This document shows, piece by piece, positions 34,045 to 42,218 of a stretch of DNA of 64,000 nt. The notes under the pieces were generated by a model. It made no database searches. It saw only the letters and a program-made list of their open reading frames with translations, and was not told where the DNA came from. The DNA is from NORP240 sp965222175. Its GTDB lineage: Bacteria; Pseudomonadota; Gammaproteobacteria; Pseudomonadales; Pseudohongiellaceae. Position 1 is the first letter of the stretch, and every line of letters starts with the position of its first letter. The position numbers were made by a program, and so were the translations under genes. The stretch is taken from positions 1,922,001-1,986,000 of the forward strand of contig OZ244938.1 of assembly GCA_965222175.1 (NCBI GenBank). The letters are read 5' to 3'.

Positions 34045-35004
34045 TCAATTGCGAAAAATCCCGAAGCCGCTGTTCCTGCCACCGGGATTTACCACGGTCA
34101 ACTTCAGATCGTAGGCCGAATCACCGGAAGCAATAATGGTCAGGGTGCTGATGAGGTCGAGGTCCGTTGCCGGGCTGCGCGTCCAGTTGCCGGTGGCAGT
34201 CACGCTACCGGTATTCCGGGTATCCAGTGCCCAGCCCTGTGCCGTCATTTGCGCGGCGAAATGCTGAAACAGTTCCTCCATGGAGAGATCGGTTGCAATG
34301 GTGGTTTCCGCCTCGGCACTGCTGTTCGAGCTGGAACTGCCACCACCGACGAACGGCACCCAGCCGGGCCGTCTCTGTTGCGCCGGTATCTCCAGTCGGG
34401 GCATGTATTGACGGATACCCTGGCCCAGGCGTGCCTGCATCATGGTCATCGACTGGTTTGATTCACTGATCTGTATTTCGCAGGTTCTTTGCCTGCCGAA
34501 CGAGCGTCCTGAAAGTTCCAGCCGCACAAGGTTGGTGTCTTCGCTGCCGGTATAGTACACGGAGATATTGCCATGCCCGTCGTGGCATAGCCGGGTAACA
34601 TCCCGGTTTATGTCGGAGGCAGAGACAAACCCCACCCGGGATATGGGGCTGATCGGCGTGGGCAGCCTCTGCCAGCCTTGATCAAGCAACGCCGAGATCG
34701 CCAGCCCGGTAGCTGCCTGTTCGTCCAGCCGGGTTTCGAACACTGCGCGAAGGGACATGACGTTGTCCACGCTGCCAAGCACGGAAAATTCGGCGGGTTT
34801 TTCAAATTCCGGGAATTCATCGACGATATCGCTATAGAAAGTCACTTCGCCGAACGGTGAGGCAAGCAGTGCCCGGGCAGTCTCTACAGGAATTGAATCT
34901 GCAAATTCAGTGTCGGCCAGGGCCAGGCGTGGCAGCGAAACGATCAGCAATGGGATCACCAGGGTCAGAAGCAGAAGGGGCACAGCGATTCTCCTCGTGT
35001 TCAT
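34045..35004 (-). CDS. exported hypothetical protein
   Basis: 319 residues with a Sec signal peptide (MNTRRIAVPLLLLTLVIPLL ... LALA, cleavage near residue 30). The mature part has two similar halves: both speak of a short value compared by a helix-loop (VETARALLASPFGEVTFYSD; MEELFQHFAAQMTAQGWALD followed by TGSVTATGNWTR). A Ser/Gly linker (VGGGSSSSNSSAEAE) separates them. Two cysteines in the middle region (RLCHDGHGN and RTCEIQ) could form a disulfide. Periplasmic or surface location is likely; function not recognised. Confidence 0.7.
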   Translation of the reverse strand: MNTRRIAVPLLLLTLVIPLLIVSLPRLALADTEFADSIPVETARALLASPFGEVTFYSDIVDEFPEFEKPAEFSVLGSVDNVMSLRAVFETRLDEQAATGLAISALLDQGWQRLPTPISPISRVGFVSASDINRDVTRLCHDGHGNISVYYTGSEDTNLVRLELSGRSFGRQRTCEIQISESNQSMTMMQARLGQGIRQYMPRLEIPAQQRRPGWVPFVGGGSSSSNSSAEAETTIATDLSMEELFQHFAAQMTAQGWALDTRNTGSVTATGNWTRSPATDLDLISTLTIIASGDSAYDLKLTVVNPGGRNSGFGIFRN

Positions 35005-35450
35005 GATTGGTCTGGCGGGGATTCCTGGTTTTTATACACGGATTCCCACGGCTTTCATAGTGCCTGTGTCGCTGGAATCGCAGTGCTGGTGGCGTTCACA
35101 AGCCTCGATAGCGATTCAACCGCAGGCTCGCTGCCAGTCGCCCCGTTGGCCGTTGGGTAAAGCGTTTGTAACGGTGGGGCAGCGAATGCGTAAAGGTCCC
35201 TGGCGGATTCCCTGGGCAGGGAGAATTGCCCTGCCGGCGAAATACTGCAAAAATCTCAACTCCCTGGCCGCAAAATTGAAGTCGGCGAACGCGGATGCGC
35301 CAACGCAACAGCCTGAGCGTAACACCATGAACGCAATACAGTGGACGTAACAGCATAGAAGACGCATCGACTACCGGATTCGTTCCGCTGGCTGGCCCAC
35401 AAGGTAAGGAATCCGGGGATTACCCCGATCAATAATCCCGAGGACAGACA
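35005..35450. other. 446-bp intergenic region
   Basis: Divergent spacer between the exported hypothetical protein and the Calx-beta gene. No convincing reading frame. CCGGATTC (35373 onwards) and GAATCCGG (to about 35416) form an inverted repeat shortly before the Calx-beta start. Promoters for both flanking genes must lie here, but no clean -35/-10 pair was found. Confidence 0.4.
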
Positions 35451-37760
35451 ATGAATCGACGTGCCCGTTTAACACCACTGTGGTCCCGCCTGCTCGGAGT
35501 GATGTTGCTGGCACTGGCCGGCGGTGCCTGGGCTGCCGAAATTGCCGAAATTACTCTCACCATCAATGGCCAGGGTAACGTATCCGGCGTACCCATCAAT
35601 GGCAGTTCCGGGCCGATATTTGATTTTACCGGTGCCGGCAGCTACCTGCTGGACGACTACATTGTGGATACCGATATCGAGCTGACGGCCACGGCAAGTC
35701 CCGGATGGGTCTTTGCCGGCTGGGGCGGTCTGGCGGCCAACTGCAACACGCAATCTGTCTGCGAAGTCGTGTTTTCCGGCGACGATCAGTTGTCGGCGAC
35801 CTTCGTGCCGGTGGTCGCCGATGCGGAAATTTACGATCCGGTAACCTTCGCGGAAACCAGCGATATCGTTCAGGCTCTGCTCATGGGGGGAGAGGTGTCG
35901 CAAGCCTTCGACTTGACCCTGGAGGTGGGTGCCGGTGGCGGCGTGGAGATTCTCGACGGCGTGCGGTTTCCGCCGCCGGGTTTCGACCCGGAGGGGTACA
36001 CCGGGCCGTCAGCGTTTTTCGGCTCCCTGTCCATCATCCTGCCGTTCGAAACCTACCGGATCCTGGCAGTACGGGCGGTGCCGTCCAATGGCTACGTGTT
36101 CAGCGGCTGGGGGGGTGCCTGCGAACCGCTGGGGGCCATCACCGACTGCATGTTCCTGTACACGGACGTGCCGTCATCCGCCTACGCCAGGTTGTCGGCC
36201 AACTTTGTTGCCGACGAGGACGCGCCGGTTCTATCCCTGGTCGCCGACGAATTCCAGTTTGACGAAGATGCCGGGATTGTCCAGGTGAAAGTGACCCGCA
36301 GCGGTAACCCTGATTCTCCGGTCAGCGTCGATTTTGCCCTGGCGGATGGCAGCGCGGTGGCGGGTGAGGATTTCGGGCCCCTAAGCGGCACGTTGATGTT
36401 CGAGTCCGGCATGATCGAGCAGGAGATTGACATCGAGATTATCGACGATGTCCTTATCGAACCGCCGCCGGATGAAACCTTTACCCTGACCCTGAGCAAC
36501 CCGGCCGGCGCGCTGCTGGATATCGACTCGGCCACCCTTGCCATCCGCGACGATGACTACACGCCGCCCTCGATATTCGCCGAGTTCGCCACTGCTTCGC
36601 TGAGCACCTCGGTGCTGGAAAGCATCGGCACGGTGAACCTGGCCGTCGAACTGAGCGAACCGGCACCGGCAACCGTATCGCTGAACTACACGGTAAGAAG
36701 CGGTACGGCGCTGTCGACGGAGGATTTTGTCCCCTGCGCCTGCACGTTGACCATCCTGCAGGGTCAGACTATGGGCTCCCTGTCGGTGCAGATTGTCGAT
36801 GACCAGCTGGTGGAATCCACGGAGACGTTTACGGTGACCCTGGATAACGTCATTGCACCGCCGGACGTCGGTATCGGAACCGATAATCTTGCCCGGCTCT
36901 TTATCGTGGATAACGACCAGATGGGGCAGGAGGGTAACTCCACCATCAGCCTGCAACTGGATTCCCTGGAGATTGACGAGGGGCAGGGCGGGTTCTTTAT
37001 CCGGGCGCGACGCGAAGGCGATCTCGATGCCTCGGCCAGCGTGGATTTCCAGGTGCTTGGTGGTACCGCCGTGCTGGGTGAGGATTTCCTGGTGTCCGGC
37101 GGGGCAGGTGGCACCCTGGAATTTGTACCGGGAAACCAGGTGACCTCCCGCTACGTCGAAGTAATCGATGACAGTATCGAAGAATCCACCGAAAGCCTGA
37201 CCGTGACTCTCAGCAACATAATGGGCGCGGAACTGGGTGACAGCAGCGTACAGGTGCTGATCCTCGACAATGACGGCGACGACCTGCCACCGCCGCTGCG
37301 AACCCTGCGCACGGACTTTGCCCCGCCCGGGGCCACCGTCTACGGCGGTGTCACCACGGACGGCGGCGTCACCTATACTGATGCGGTAACGGTCAACGAG
37401 AATATTGAAATCCATGTAACCCTTGAGCCCAGGGCGGAAGACGTGGGCGAAATGGCCCAGGTCGTGGTCATCGTGCGCTCCGCGGGCAATCACGTCCAGG
37501 TAACTCCCGGCGGCATCGAGCCCCTGGAGATCACCACCGTCCAGGCCACGGTCCCCAACCTGATTCCATTCGCCGAGCTGATGTTGACCGAACAGGTTGA
37601 CCTGAACGTCCTGGAGTTCCTCGGTGGCTCGCTGACCCTGACCACGGCCGAGCTGGGCGAGTACGAAATCTTTGTCGGCTACTCCACGGACGACCTGTCA
37701 TCCGGAAACTGGGTATTTACCTACAATGACGAGTCGATCAATCTGGCCATCGGCAACTGA
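35451..37760 (+). CDS. secreted Calx-beta domain protein with N-terminal InlB-type beta repeats
   Basis: 769 residues with a signal peptide (MNRRARLTPLWSRLLGVMLL ... GGAWA, cleavage near residue 29). The N-terminal part has two copies of the bacterial repeat ending in FAGWGG / FSGWGG with paired cysteines (about 30-125 and 140-265). Three Calx-beta domains follow (about 265-370, 385-490, 500-605), each with the acidic Ca-binding DDxxxE pattern and FTLTLSNP / FTVTLDNV / LTVTLSNI strands. The last 160 residues contain a further beta domain seen with such proteins. Probably an extracellular adhesin or matrix protein; no sorting signal was seen at the C-terminus. Confidence 0.85.
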   Translation: MNRRARLTPLWSRLLGVMLLALAGGAWAAEIAEITLTINGQGNVSGVPINGSSGPIFDFTGAGSYLLDDYIVDTDIELTATASPGWVFAGWGGLAANCNTQSVCEVVFSGDDQLSATFVPVVADAEIYDPVTFAETSDIVQALLMGGEVSQAFDLTLEVGAGGGVEILDGVRFPPPGFDPEGYTGPSAFFGSLSIILPFETYRILAVRAVPSNGYVFSGWGGACEPLGAITDCMFLYTDVPSSAYARLSANFVADEDAPVLSLVADEFQFDEDAGIVQVKVTRSGNPDSPVSVDFALADGSAVAGEDFGPLSGTLMFESGMIEQEIDIEIIDDVLIEPPPDETFTLTLSNPAGALLDIDSATLAIRDDDYTPPSIFAEFATASLSTSVLESIGTVNLAVELSEPAPATVSLNYTVRSGTALSTEDFVPCACTLTILQGQTMGSLSVQIVDDQLVESTETFTVTLDNVIAPPDVGIGTDNLARLFIVDNDQMGQEGNSTISLQLDSLEIDEGQGGFFIRARREGDLDASASVDFQVLGGTAVLGEDFLVSGGAGGTLEFVPGNQVTSRYVEVIDDSIEESTESLTVTLSNIMGAELGDSSVQVLILDNDGDDLPPPLRTLRTDFAPPGATVYGGVTTDGGVTYTDAVTVNENIEIHVTLEPRAEDVGEMAQVVVIVRSAGNHVQVTPGGIEPLEITTVQATVPNLIPFAELMLTEQVDLNVLEFLGGSLTLTTAELGEYEIFVGYSTDDLSSGNWVFTYNDESINLAIGN

Positions 37761-37791
37761 CAGAACGAGCGGTCCATAAGGCAACAGGCTC

Positions 37792-38108
37792 AACGAATCC
37801 TCCGGCTTTGCAGCCGCCAACAATCTTTACCGGGAGGTTCCACAAAACCTGCAGACAGGGATCAGGTGGTGCCTGCCGCGGCCGTCGCCGGCGGAGATGC
37901 GGATGCCGGACCCGCAGGAACGAATCCTCCGGCTTTGCAGCCGCCAACAATCTTTACCGGGAGGTTCCACAAAACCTGCAGACAGGGATCAGGTAGTGCC
38001 TGCCGCGGCCGTCGCCGGCGGAGATGCGGGCGCCGAACCCCCAGAAACGAATCCACCGTCCTTGCAGTAGCCAATAATCTTTGCCGGGAGGTTCCACAAA
38101 ACCTGCAG
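37792..38108. repeat. 127-bp direct tandem repeat, about 2.5 copies
   Basis: Units begin with AACGAATCC at 37792, 37919 and 38046. Each has GGGAGGTTCCACAAAACCTG and then ACAGGGATCAGGTGGTGCCT, GCCGCGGCCGTCGCC. The second half of the unit equals the left half of the REP-like hairpin at 38109-38218. No gene is credible here; frames across it only reflect the repeat. Confidence 0.85.
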
Positions 38109-38218
38109 ACAGGGGTCAGGTGGTGCCTGCCGCGGCCGTCGCCCGCAGGGATGCGGGCGTCGAGCCTACAGGGATGTATTCACGGCGTGCCGCGGCAGGC
38201 GCTACCTGATCCCTGTTT
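38109..38218 (-). repeat. REP-like hairpin element, copy E
   Basis: The outer stem ACAGGGGTCAGGTGGT pairs with GCTACCTGATCCCTGT, then GCCTGCCGCGGC with GCCGCGGCAGGC, and inside lies CGCCCGCAGGGATGCGGGCG. The internal sequence, GTGAATACATCCCTGTAGGC on the other strand, is the same as in the four copies near 60 kb. The stem sequence differs from those copies at two positions on both arms. Confidence 0.8.
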
Positions 38219-38322
38219 CCCACCGTTTCCCACCGTCCCCGCATTCTTATTGGCATGCTATCAGGTACCTTTGACCCGTTTCTCTCTTGGGAAACTCTCA
38301 TCAAACATCCCAGTCAGCCTCC

Positions 38323-39123
38323 TTACCAATCAGTGACAATCAACTCAGACCTCAACGGCCGGTAATTTTCCTCGGCAACAAGCAACAGCTTTGCCGAGCT
38401 GCTGACTCTTTCATGATCGATATCGCGCAGATGCCCACAATAAAAACCGTTGCACACATCGCTGCGCAGCTCCCTGGACAAGGCACAGCCGTCAGCGGCA
38501 TGGTAGATGCAGCTGTTTTCAAATGAGTAGTCCGGAATAAGTCCCAGGTAGCGGTCCAGCAATTCCCCATGATGGTCCACGCCCAGCTGCGCCAGACGGT
38601 CACGGATAGTTTCTTTCGAAAGAAACGCCTGGGCTGCATTACCGTGCTGACAGCAGTGGCCGCGGCAGTGGGCGCAGGCCTTGTTGAAAAGGGGATCCGC
38701 CCGCTGGCCCGTGGTAACCGGCGCTGTGTCTACTGGTTCGCTGGCAGTGTCGTTGTCGTCGAGAACCGCCGAGAACACAGCTGACAAGTGCTGACTGAAC
38801 GCTGTCACCCTGTCCTTTGACAGCGCAGTCAGGCGCTGATCGTTGCTGGGCGTGATCACGGTTGCGACAGACCGCGTCTCTTCCCCACCAGCCAGGGACT
38901 CCAGTAATTCCGCCACTGATGCCTGCAGCCGGGCCTTTTTTTCTGCCTTTTTCGCGGTATCGGCCTCAATGGCAGCCTGTAGTTGGCAGGCCGCACTGCC
39001 ACAGTACCCACAAAGCTGCCGATGAACATCCAGGCGCGATTCACAGTATCTGCAATTACCGTAGCCAAGCCCGAAAAATTGCATTTCGTTGCTGGTGTTT
39101 CCATTGTCTGCTTTGCTGTTCAT
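38323..39123 (-). CDS. cysteine-rich protein, zinc-ribbon N-terminus and YkgJ-like C-terminus
   Basis: 266 residues, no signal peptide. The N-terminus has two Cys pairs in NCRYCESRLDVHRQLCGYCG, like a zinc ribbon. A helical Ala/Lys linker (about 50-100) follows. The C-terminal half has CAHCRGHCC, SCIYHAADGCALSRELRSDV and CNGFYCGHL, a cysteine spacing resembling the CxxCxxCC (YkgJ) metal-binding family. It may bind Zn or an iron centre. Role unknown. The small gene at 39202 lies upstream on the same strand. Confidence 0.7.
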   Translation of the reverse strand: MNSKADNGNTSNEMQFFGLGYGNCRYCESRLDVHRQLCGYCGSAACQLQAAIEADTAKKAEKKARLQASVAELLESLAGGEETRSVATVITPSNDQRLTALSKDRVTAFSQHLSAVFSAVLDDNDTASEPVDTAPVTTGQRADPLFNKACAHCRGHCCQHGNAAQAFLSKETIRDRLAQLGVDHHGELLDRYLGLIPDYSFENSCIYHAADGCALSRELRSDVCNGFYCGHLRDIDHERVSSSAKLLLVAEENYRPLRSELIVTDW

Positions 39124-39201
39124 GAATTGGTGGGCTCCAATGCCGGACTGGCTGGTACTGGCAGTCGGACAGCTACCGGGCAGGCAGGGGTAAGGCCAGT
39201 G

Positions 39202-39390
39202 TCAGCCTGACAGGTTCAGGCCCTGGTTCACCTCGGCACCGACTTCCGTCAGGCAGTTACCGATCTCGCTTGTTGCCGAGGTCAGGAATATACCCTGGTA
39301 AAAGCCATGGATCGCACTGATGCGCTGGTCTTCCACGTGGCCCAGGTCCCGTGCCTCATTCAGTACGTCCCGCATCATTTCCCGGTACAC
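39202..39390 (-). CDS. small hypothetical protein upstream of the Cys-rich gene
   Basis: 62 residues from GTG 39390 (MYREMMRDVLNEARDLGHVE); the frame stays open to a CTG at 39429, which would add LQHNNVSWSEAAR and looks protein-like, so the true start is unsure. Mixed helix (SAIHGFYQGIFLTSATSEIG, NCLTEVGAEVNQ). No family recognised. It is 78 bp upstream of the Cys-rich gene on the same strand, probably co-transcribed. Confidence 0.45.
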   Translation of the reverse strand: MYREMMRDVLNEARDLGHVEDQRISAIHGFYQGIFLTSATSEIGNCLTEVGAEVNQGLNLSG

Positions 39391-39595
39391 TCTGGCGGCT
39401 TCACTCCAGGAGACGTTATTGTGCTGCAGTGTTCATGATGACTCCCCGTGAGCCAGGTTGGCGTACTGATCAGCCTGCTGATCAACAGTACCCTAACGAT
39501 AATCCCGCGTTTTCCTGGAGTCCAGAAAAGAATGGTAATTGTCGTTCGCTGGCACTCTTGCACGTTTGCGACAACCTGCAGCGATGACAACGGTC

Positions 39596-39624
39596 AAAAA
39601 AAAAGCAGCCGCGGGCGCGGCTGC
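39596..39624 (-). terminator. intrinsic terminator of the gene at 39743-40399
   Basis: GCAGCCGCG-GG-CGCGGCTGC (39605-39624) is a perfect 9-bp stem with a run of nine T on the minus strand directly after it (39596-39604). Correct orientation and distance for the minus-strand gene that ends at 39743. Nothing else is seen in 39430-39595. Confidence 0.85.
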
Positions 39625-39742
39625 TGTCAAAAACGTTCCCTGTTACGTAACTGTCGCGTTACGCTCCCTGATTATCAGGCGTGTTGTTTTGGGGAACCGC
39701 TGAATTGCTCAGAAGTTCCCCCGCTCCCGTGGACTCCGTCCG

Positions 39743-40399
39743 CTACTCGTAGGAGGTAATGGCGTAGGCATCCACTTCGTTCCTGGCGAACAGGTTCTCA
39801 TCCAGTGTGCCGGAAACGTGTAGGCGGTCGCCGACGTCGATCTGTTGGTAGCCGACATCGTCCAACGGGTTGTATTTCATTGACGAGGTGTCCACGGTGA
39901 CATCCTGCAGCCCCGTATCGACGGTGATCTTCCGTCCGTCGATGTAGGTCACCAGGCCGGTGATGCCGAACCAGGTGCCTTCTTCGGCCAGCTGCGGATC
40001 AGCGACACCGAAAGACCAGGCAAATGAGTCCTCTTCGTCAGCGCTGGAGGCGAAATACATGGCGTTTCGATCCTCGATATAGACGCTCCTGGCCTCGATG
40101 GTCTGCAGTTCAAACAGGTCCCTGTCGATTTCGCCACGAACCTTCACCGTTTCGCCGGGATTGACCATTTGAGCTTCATTGAAATCATCCCAGTCATCCA
40201 TTTCAACGGTGACGACGCCGTCACCGTAGTCCAGGGTGAAATGCTCGCCGACCTGGGCCACGACGTCACCGCCGATAACGATTTCTCCCTGGTCGGGCAC
40301 CTCGGTAGGGTCCTGGGCCAGGGCCACCGGTGTGACAGCGGCCACGGCGAGGACCAGTGCGGATCTGCTGACGTGATTGAAAGGTGTACTGCGTTTCAT
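39743..40399 (-). CDS. exported protein with two OB-fold-like modules
   Basis: 218 residues with a signal peptide (MKRSTPFNHVSRSALVLAVA ... ALAQ, cleavage near 28). The mature part reads as two related beta domains: GDVVAQVGEHFTLDYGDGVV, with NPGETVKVRGEIDRDLFELQ (about 42-110), and GITGLVTYIDGRKITVDTGL, with QIDVGDRLHVSGTLDENLFA (about 145-213). Both have the pattern of periplasmic OB-fold proteins such as the YgiW/BOF group. Very acidic. Followed by a strong terminator; monocistronic. Ligand unknown. Confidence 0.75.
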   Translation of the reverse strand: MKRSTPFNHVSRSALVLAVAAVTPVALAQDPTEVPDQGEIVIGGDVVAQVGEHFTLDYGDGVVTVEMDDWDDFNEAQMVNPGETVKVRGEIDRDLFELQTIEARSVYIEDRNAMYFASSADEEDSFAWSFGVADPQLAEEGTWFGITGLVTYIDGRKITVDTGLQDVTVDTSSMKYNPLDDVGYQQIDVGDRLHVSGTLDENLFARNEVDAYAITSYE

Positions 40400-40599
40400 A
40401 GTGAAACTCCTTTGCGTCGCTCTCTGAGTTCAGGGTTTTCAATTCAATAGTTGTTGTGCTTGTTTGTACCGTTCAACGCTGACCGGCCAGGATGGTTCCC
40501 GTTTCCTGAAATCCTGCAGGGAAAGCGCTGCCGGCTCAGGGGTCACTTTCGTAAACGGGTCGAAACCACATCAGTCGACCCGGCAACAGCCGGAACGGC

Positions 40600-41460
40600 T
40601 CAGCGATCCTGGCCGTCGGGTTCCTCGATGAAACTGACGGTCTGCCCGGTATAGCGGGGGTCGCTGCTCAGCGCCACCAGGTTCGCCATGGTGCGAAACG
40701 GGCCCTGGACCAGCAGCCTGTTGGTCAGCCAGGCGGGCAGCGGCACATCGGGATCGACATGGGTGATGTTGGTGACACGGACAGCGCCGTCGTCCAGCGG
40801 TTCCAGCCACCAGGTGGTCTGGCTGTCCGTCACCCGGACGCCGCTGTAGTCCTCCTCCACTTCCCGGGGGATGGCTTCGCTGTGGACGGTGACTGCCAGG
40901 GTGTCGGGATCCTGGGCCCAGAGTGAGCGGGACAGCAGCCACCGGTCCCGGAAGGGGAACGGCAGGTCGGTCCGGGTGTAGGCGATCAGTTCCCGCTCAT
41001 TTATCCGCTCCACCACGTAGCCTTCCCTGCAGCGGCTGACCCAGTCCTCGCAGGCTTCCCGGTCGCGCAGGATGGCCACCAGCGTATTCAGTTTAACGTT
41101 GTCGATGACCGTGGTGACCTTGACGGCGTCATAGCGGGAATGGTCAACGTTGCCGGTAAACACCCGGATGCCGTCCCTGTTCCGGGCCGGCTGCCAGGCG
41201 GCGACCAGCGCGGTTGCGCTGTCAGCCGCCTGCCGGGCTTCTTGAGCCGCGGCGCTTTCCTGGGCTGCGGCACTTTTCTGGGCTGCGGCGCTTTCCTGGG
41301 TCGCGGCACTTTCCTCCGCTGTGTCTCTTTGCTGGGCGGCGGTGCTTCGGGAAGCCGACAACAGGGTGAGGGCGATTGCGGCGATAGCCAGCAGCCGGCG
41401 CCGGGTGCTCGTCCTGCCGCATCGGCCAGCAGTTACCATCGGCGCGGGCTTACTGTTCAT
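40600..41460 (-). CDS. exported START-domain lipid-binding protein
   Basis: ATG at 41458-41460 (MNSKPAPMVTAGRC) overlaps the upstream stop by 11 bp; ATG 41437-41439 is the alternative. Gives 286 residues with an Arg-rich n-region and a signal-like segment (LLAIAAIALTLLSASRSTAA). Next comes an Ala/Gln/Glu-rich stretch with four tandem ESAAAQ-type hexapeptides, then a START domain (about 80-280): VKVTTVIDNVKLNTLVAILR, ELIAYTRTDLPFPFRDRWLL, TWWLEPLDDGAVRVTNITHV. START domains form a cavity for sterols or phospholipids. It is third in an operon with an MlaC-like protein and an RND exporter, so a periplasmic lipid carrier role is inferred. Confidence 0.8.
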   Translation of the reverse strand: MNSKPAPMVTAGRCGRTSTRRRLLAIAAIALTLLSASRSTAAQQRDTAEESAATQESAAAQKSAAAQESAAAQEARQAADSATALVAAWQPARNRDGIRVFTGNVDHSRYDAVKVTTVIDNVKLNTLVAILRDREACEDWVSRCREGYVVERINERELIAYTRTDLPFPFRDRWLLSRSLWAQDPDTLAVTVHSEAIPREVEEDYSGVRVTDSQTTWWLEPLDDGAVRVTNITHVDPDVPLPAWLTNRLLVQGPFRTMANLVALSSDPRYTGQTVSFIEEPDGQDR

Positions 41461-42070
41461 CGACCAGCTGGTTCCACTGCGCAATGACCCGCTCCGGATC
41501 ATTGTCGTAGGTGGCCATGGCACTGTCGAACTGGCTTCGATAGGTGCGTCCCAGGTTGATACCATCGACGATAATGTTTCTTACCTTCCAGTTGCCACCG
41601 TCATCCAGGCCGAGGAAATAGGACAGGCGGTAGCGCTGGTCGTCCTGGGCCACCACGTCGACTTCCACGCTGGCGCGATCGGCGTCGGCTTCCAGGGCAG
41701 TCTCCGGTGGTATCACGTCGACCTCTTTAATATCGAAAGCCATCATGCTGTCGAGGTAGAGCCGGGTCATGGTGGTTTTGAAGGTCCGGGTGAACTCCCG
41801 GGTCTGCTGGTCGTCAAGGGCATCGGCATGCGCACCGATCACTGCCCGGGCGATGGGCTCGAAGGCGACCACCGGTTCCAGAATGTCCAGCAGCTGCGCC
41901 ACCTTGTCACCCTGGTCGGCAGCACCCTGGCGATCGGCCTGGATAAAATCCACGACCTGTTCAGTCGCCTGCTGGGCAACCTGGTGGGGCCTGGGTAATT
42001 CCGCGGCGGCGGCAGGTAGCTGCGACGTAGCCCACAGTGCCCCCAGCAAGGCCAATCCGGCCATATTCAT
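41450..42070 (-). CDS. MlaC/Ttg2D-family periplasmic phospholipid-binding protein
   Basis: ATG at 42068-42070 (MNMAGLALLGALWATSQLPA) gives 206 residues with a signal peptide cleaved near AAAA-E. The mature part fits the Tol_Tol_Ttg2 (MlaC) family: QQATEQVVDFIQADRQGAAD, LEPVVAFEPIARAVIGAHAD, FTRTFKTTMTRLYLDSMMAF, and the C-terminal strand region YFLGLDDGGNWKVRNIIVDG with GRTYRSQF. MlaC shuttles lipids across the periplasm. Here the partner is not an Mla ABC transporter but an RND exporter upstream and a START protein downstream, which resembles the HpnM/HpnN arrangement of hopanoid loci. Confidence 0.85.
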   Translation of the reverse strand: MNMAGLALLGALWATSQLPAAAAELPRPHQVAQQATEQVVDFIQADRQGAADQGDKVAQLLDILEPVVAFEPIARAVIGAHADALDDQQTREFTRTFKTTMTRLYLDSMMAFDIKEVDVIPPETALEADADRASVEVDVVAQDDQRYRLSYFLGLDDGGNWKVRNIIVDGINLGRTYRSQFDSAMATYDNDPERVIAQWNQLVDEQ

Positions 42071-42218
42071 GCTTGTGTTTATGCCTTTTCCGAAAATCAC
42101 TGTTCCTGGAACCTCCTGGACTGAAACAACTTCATGTATCACTTTTATGTATCACTTTTATGTAACGTTCCGCTGGCCCGATAGTTCAAACCGGCCAGGG
42201 ATCAGCCAGCCCCCGGCC

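Noticed and set aside
34910..35350. 146-codon plus-strand frame between two genes
   Set aside because: Composition is Arg/Trp-rich, it overlaps the 5' end of the exported hypothetical gene on the other strand, and it has no ribosome site.
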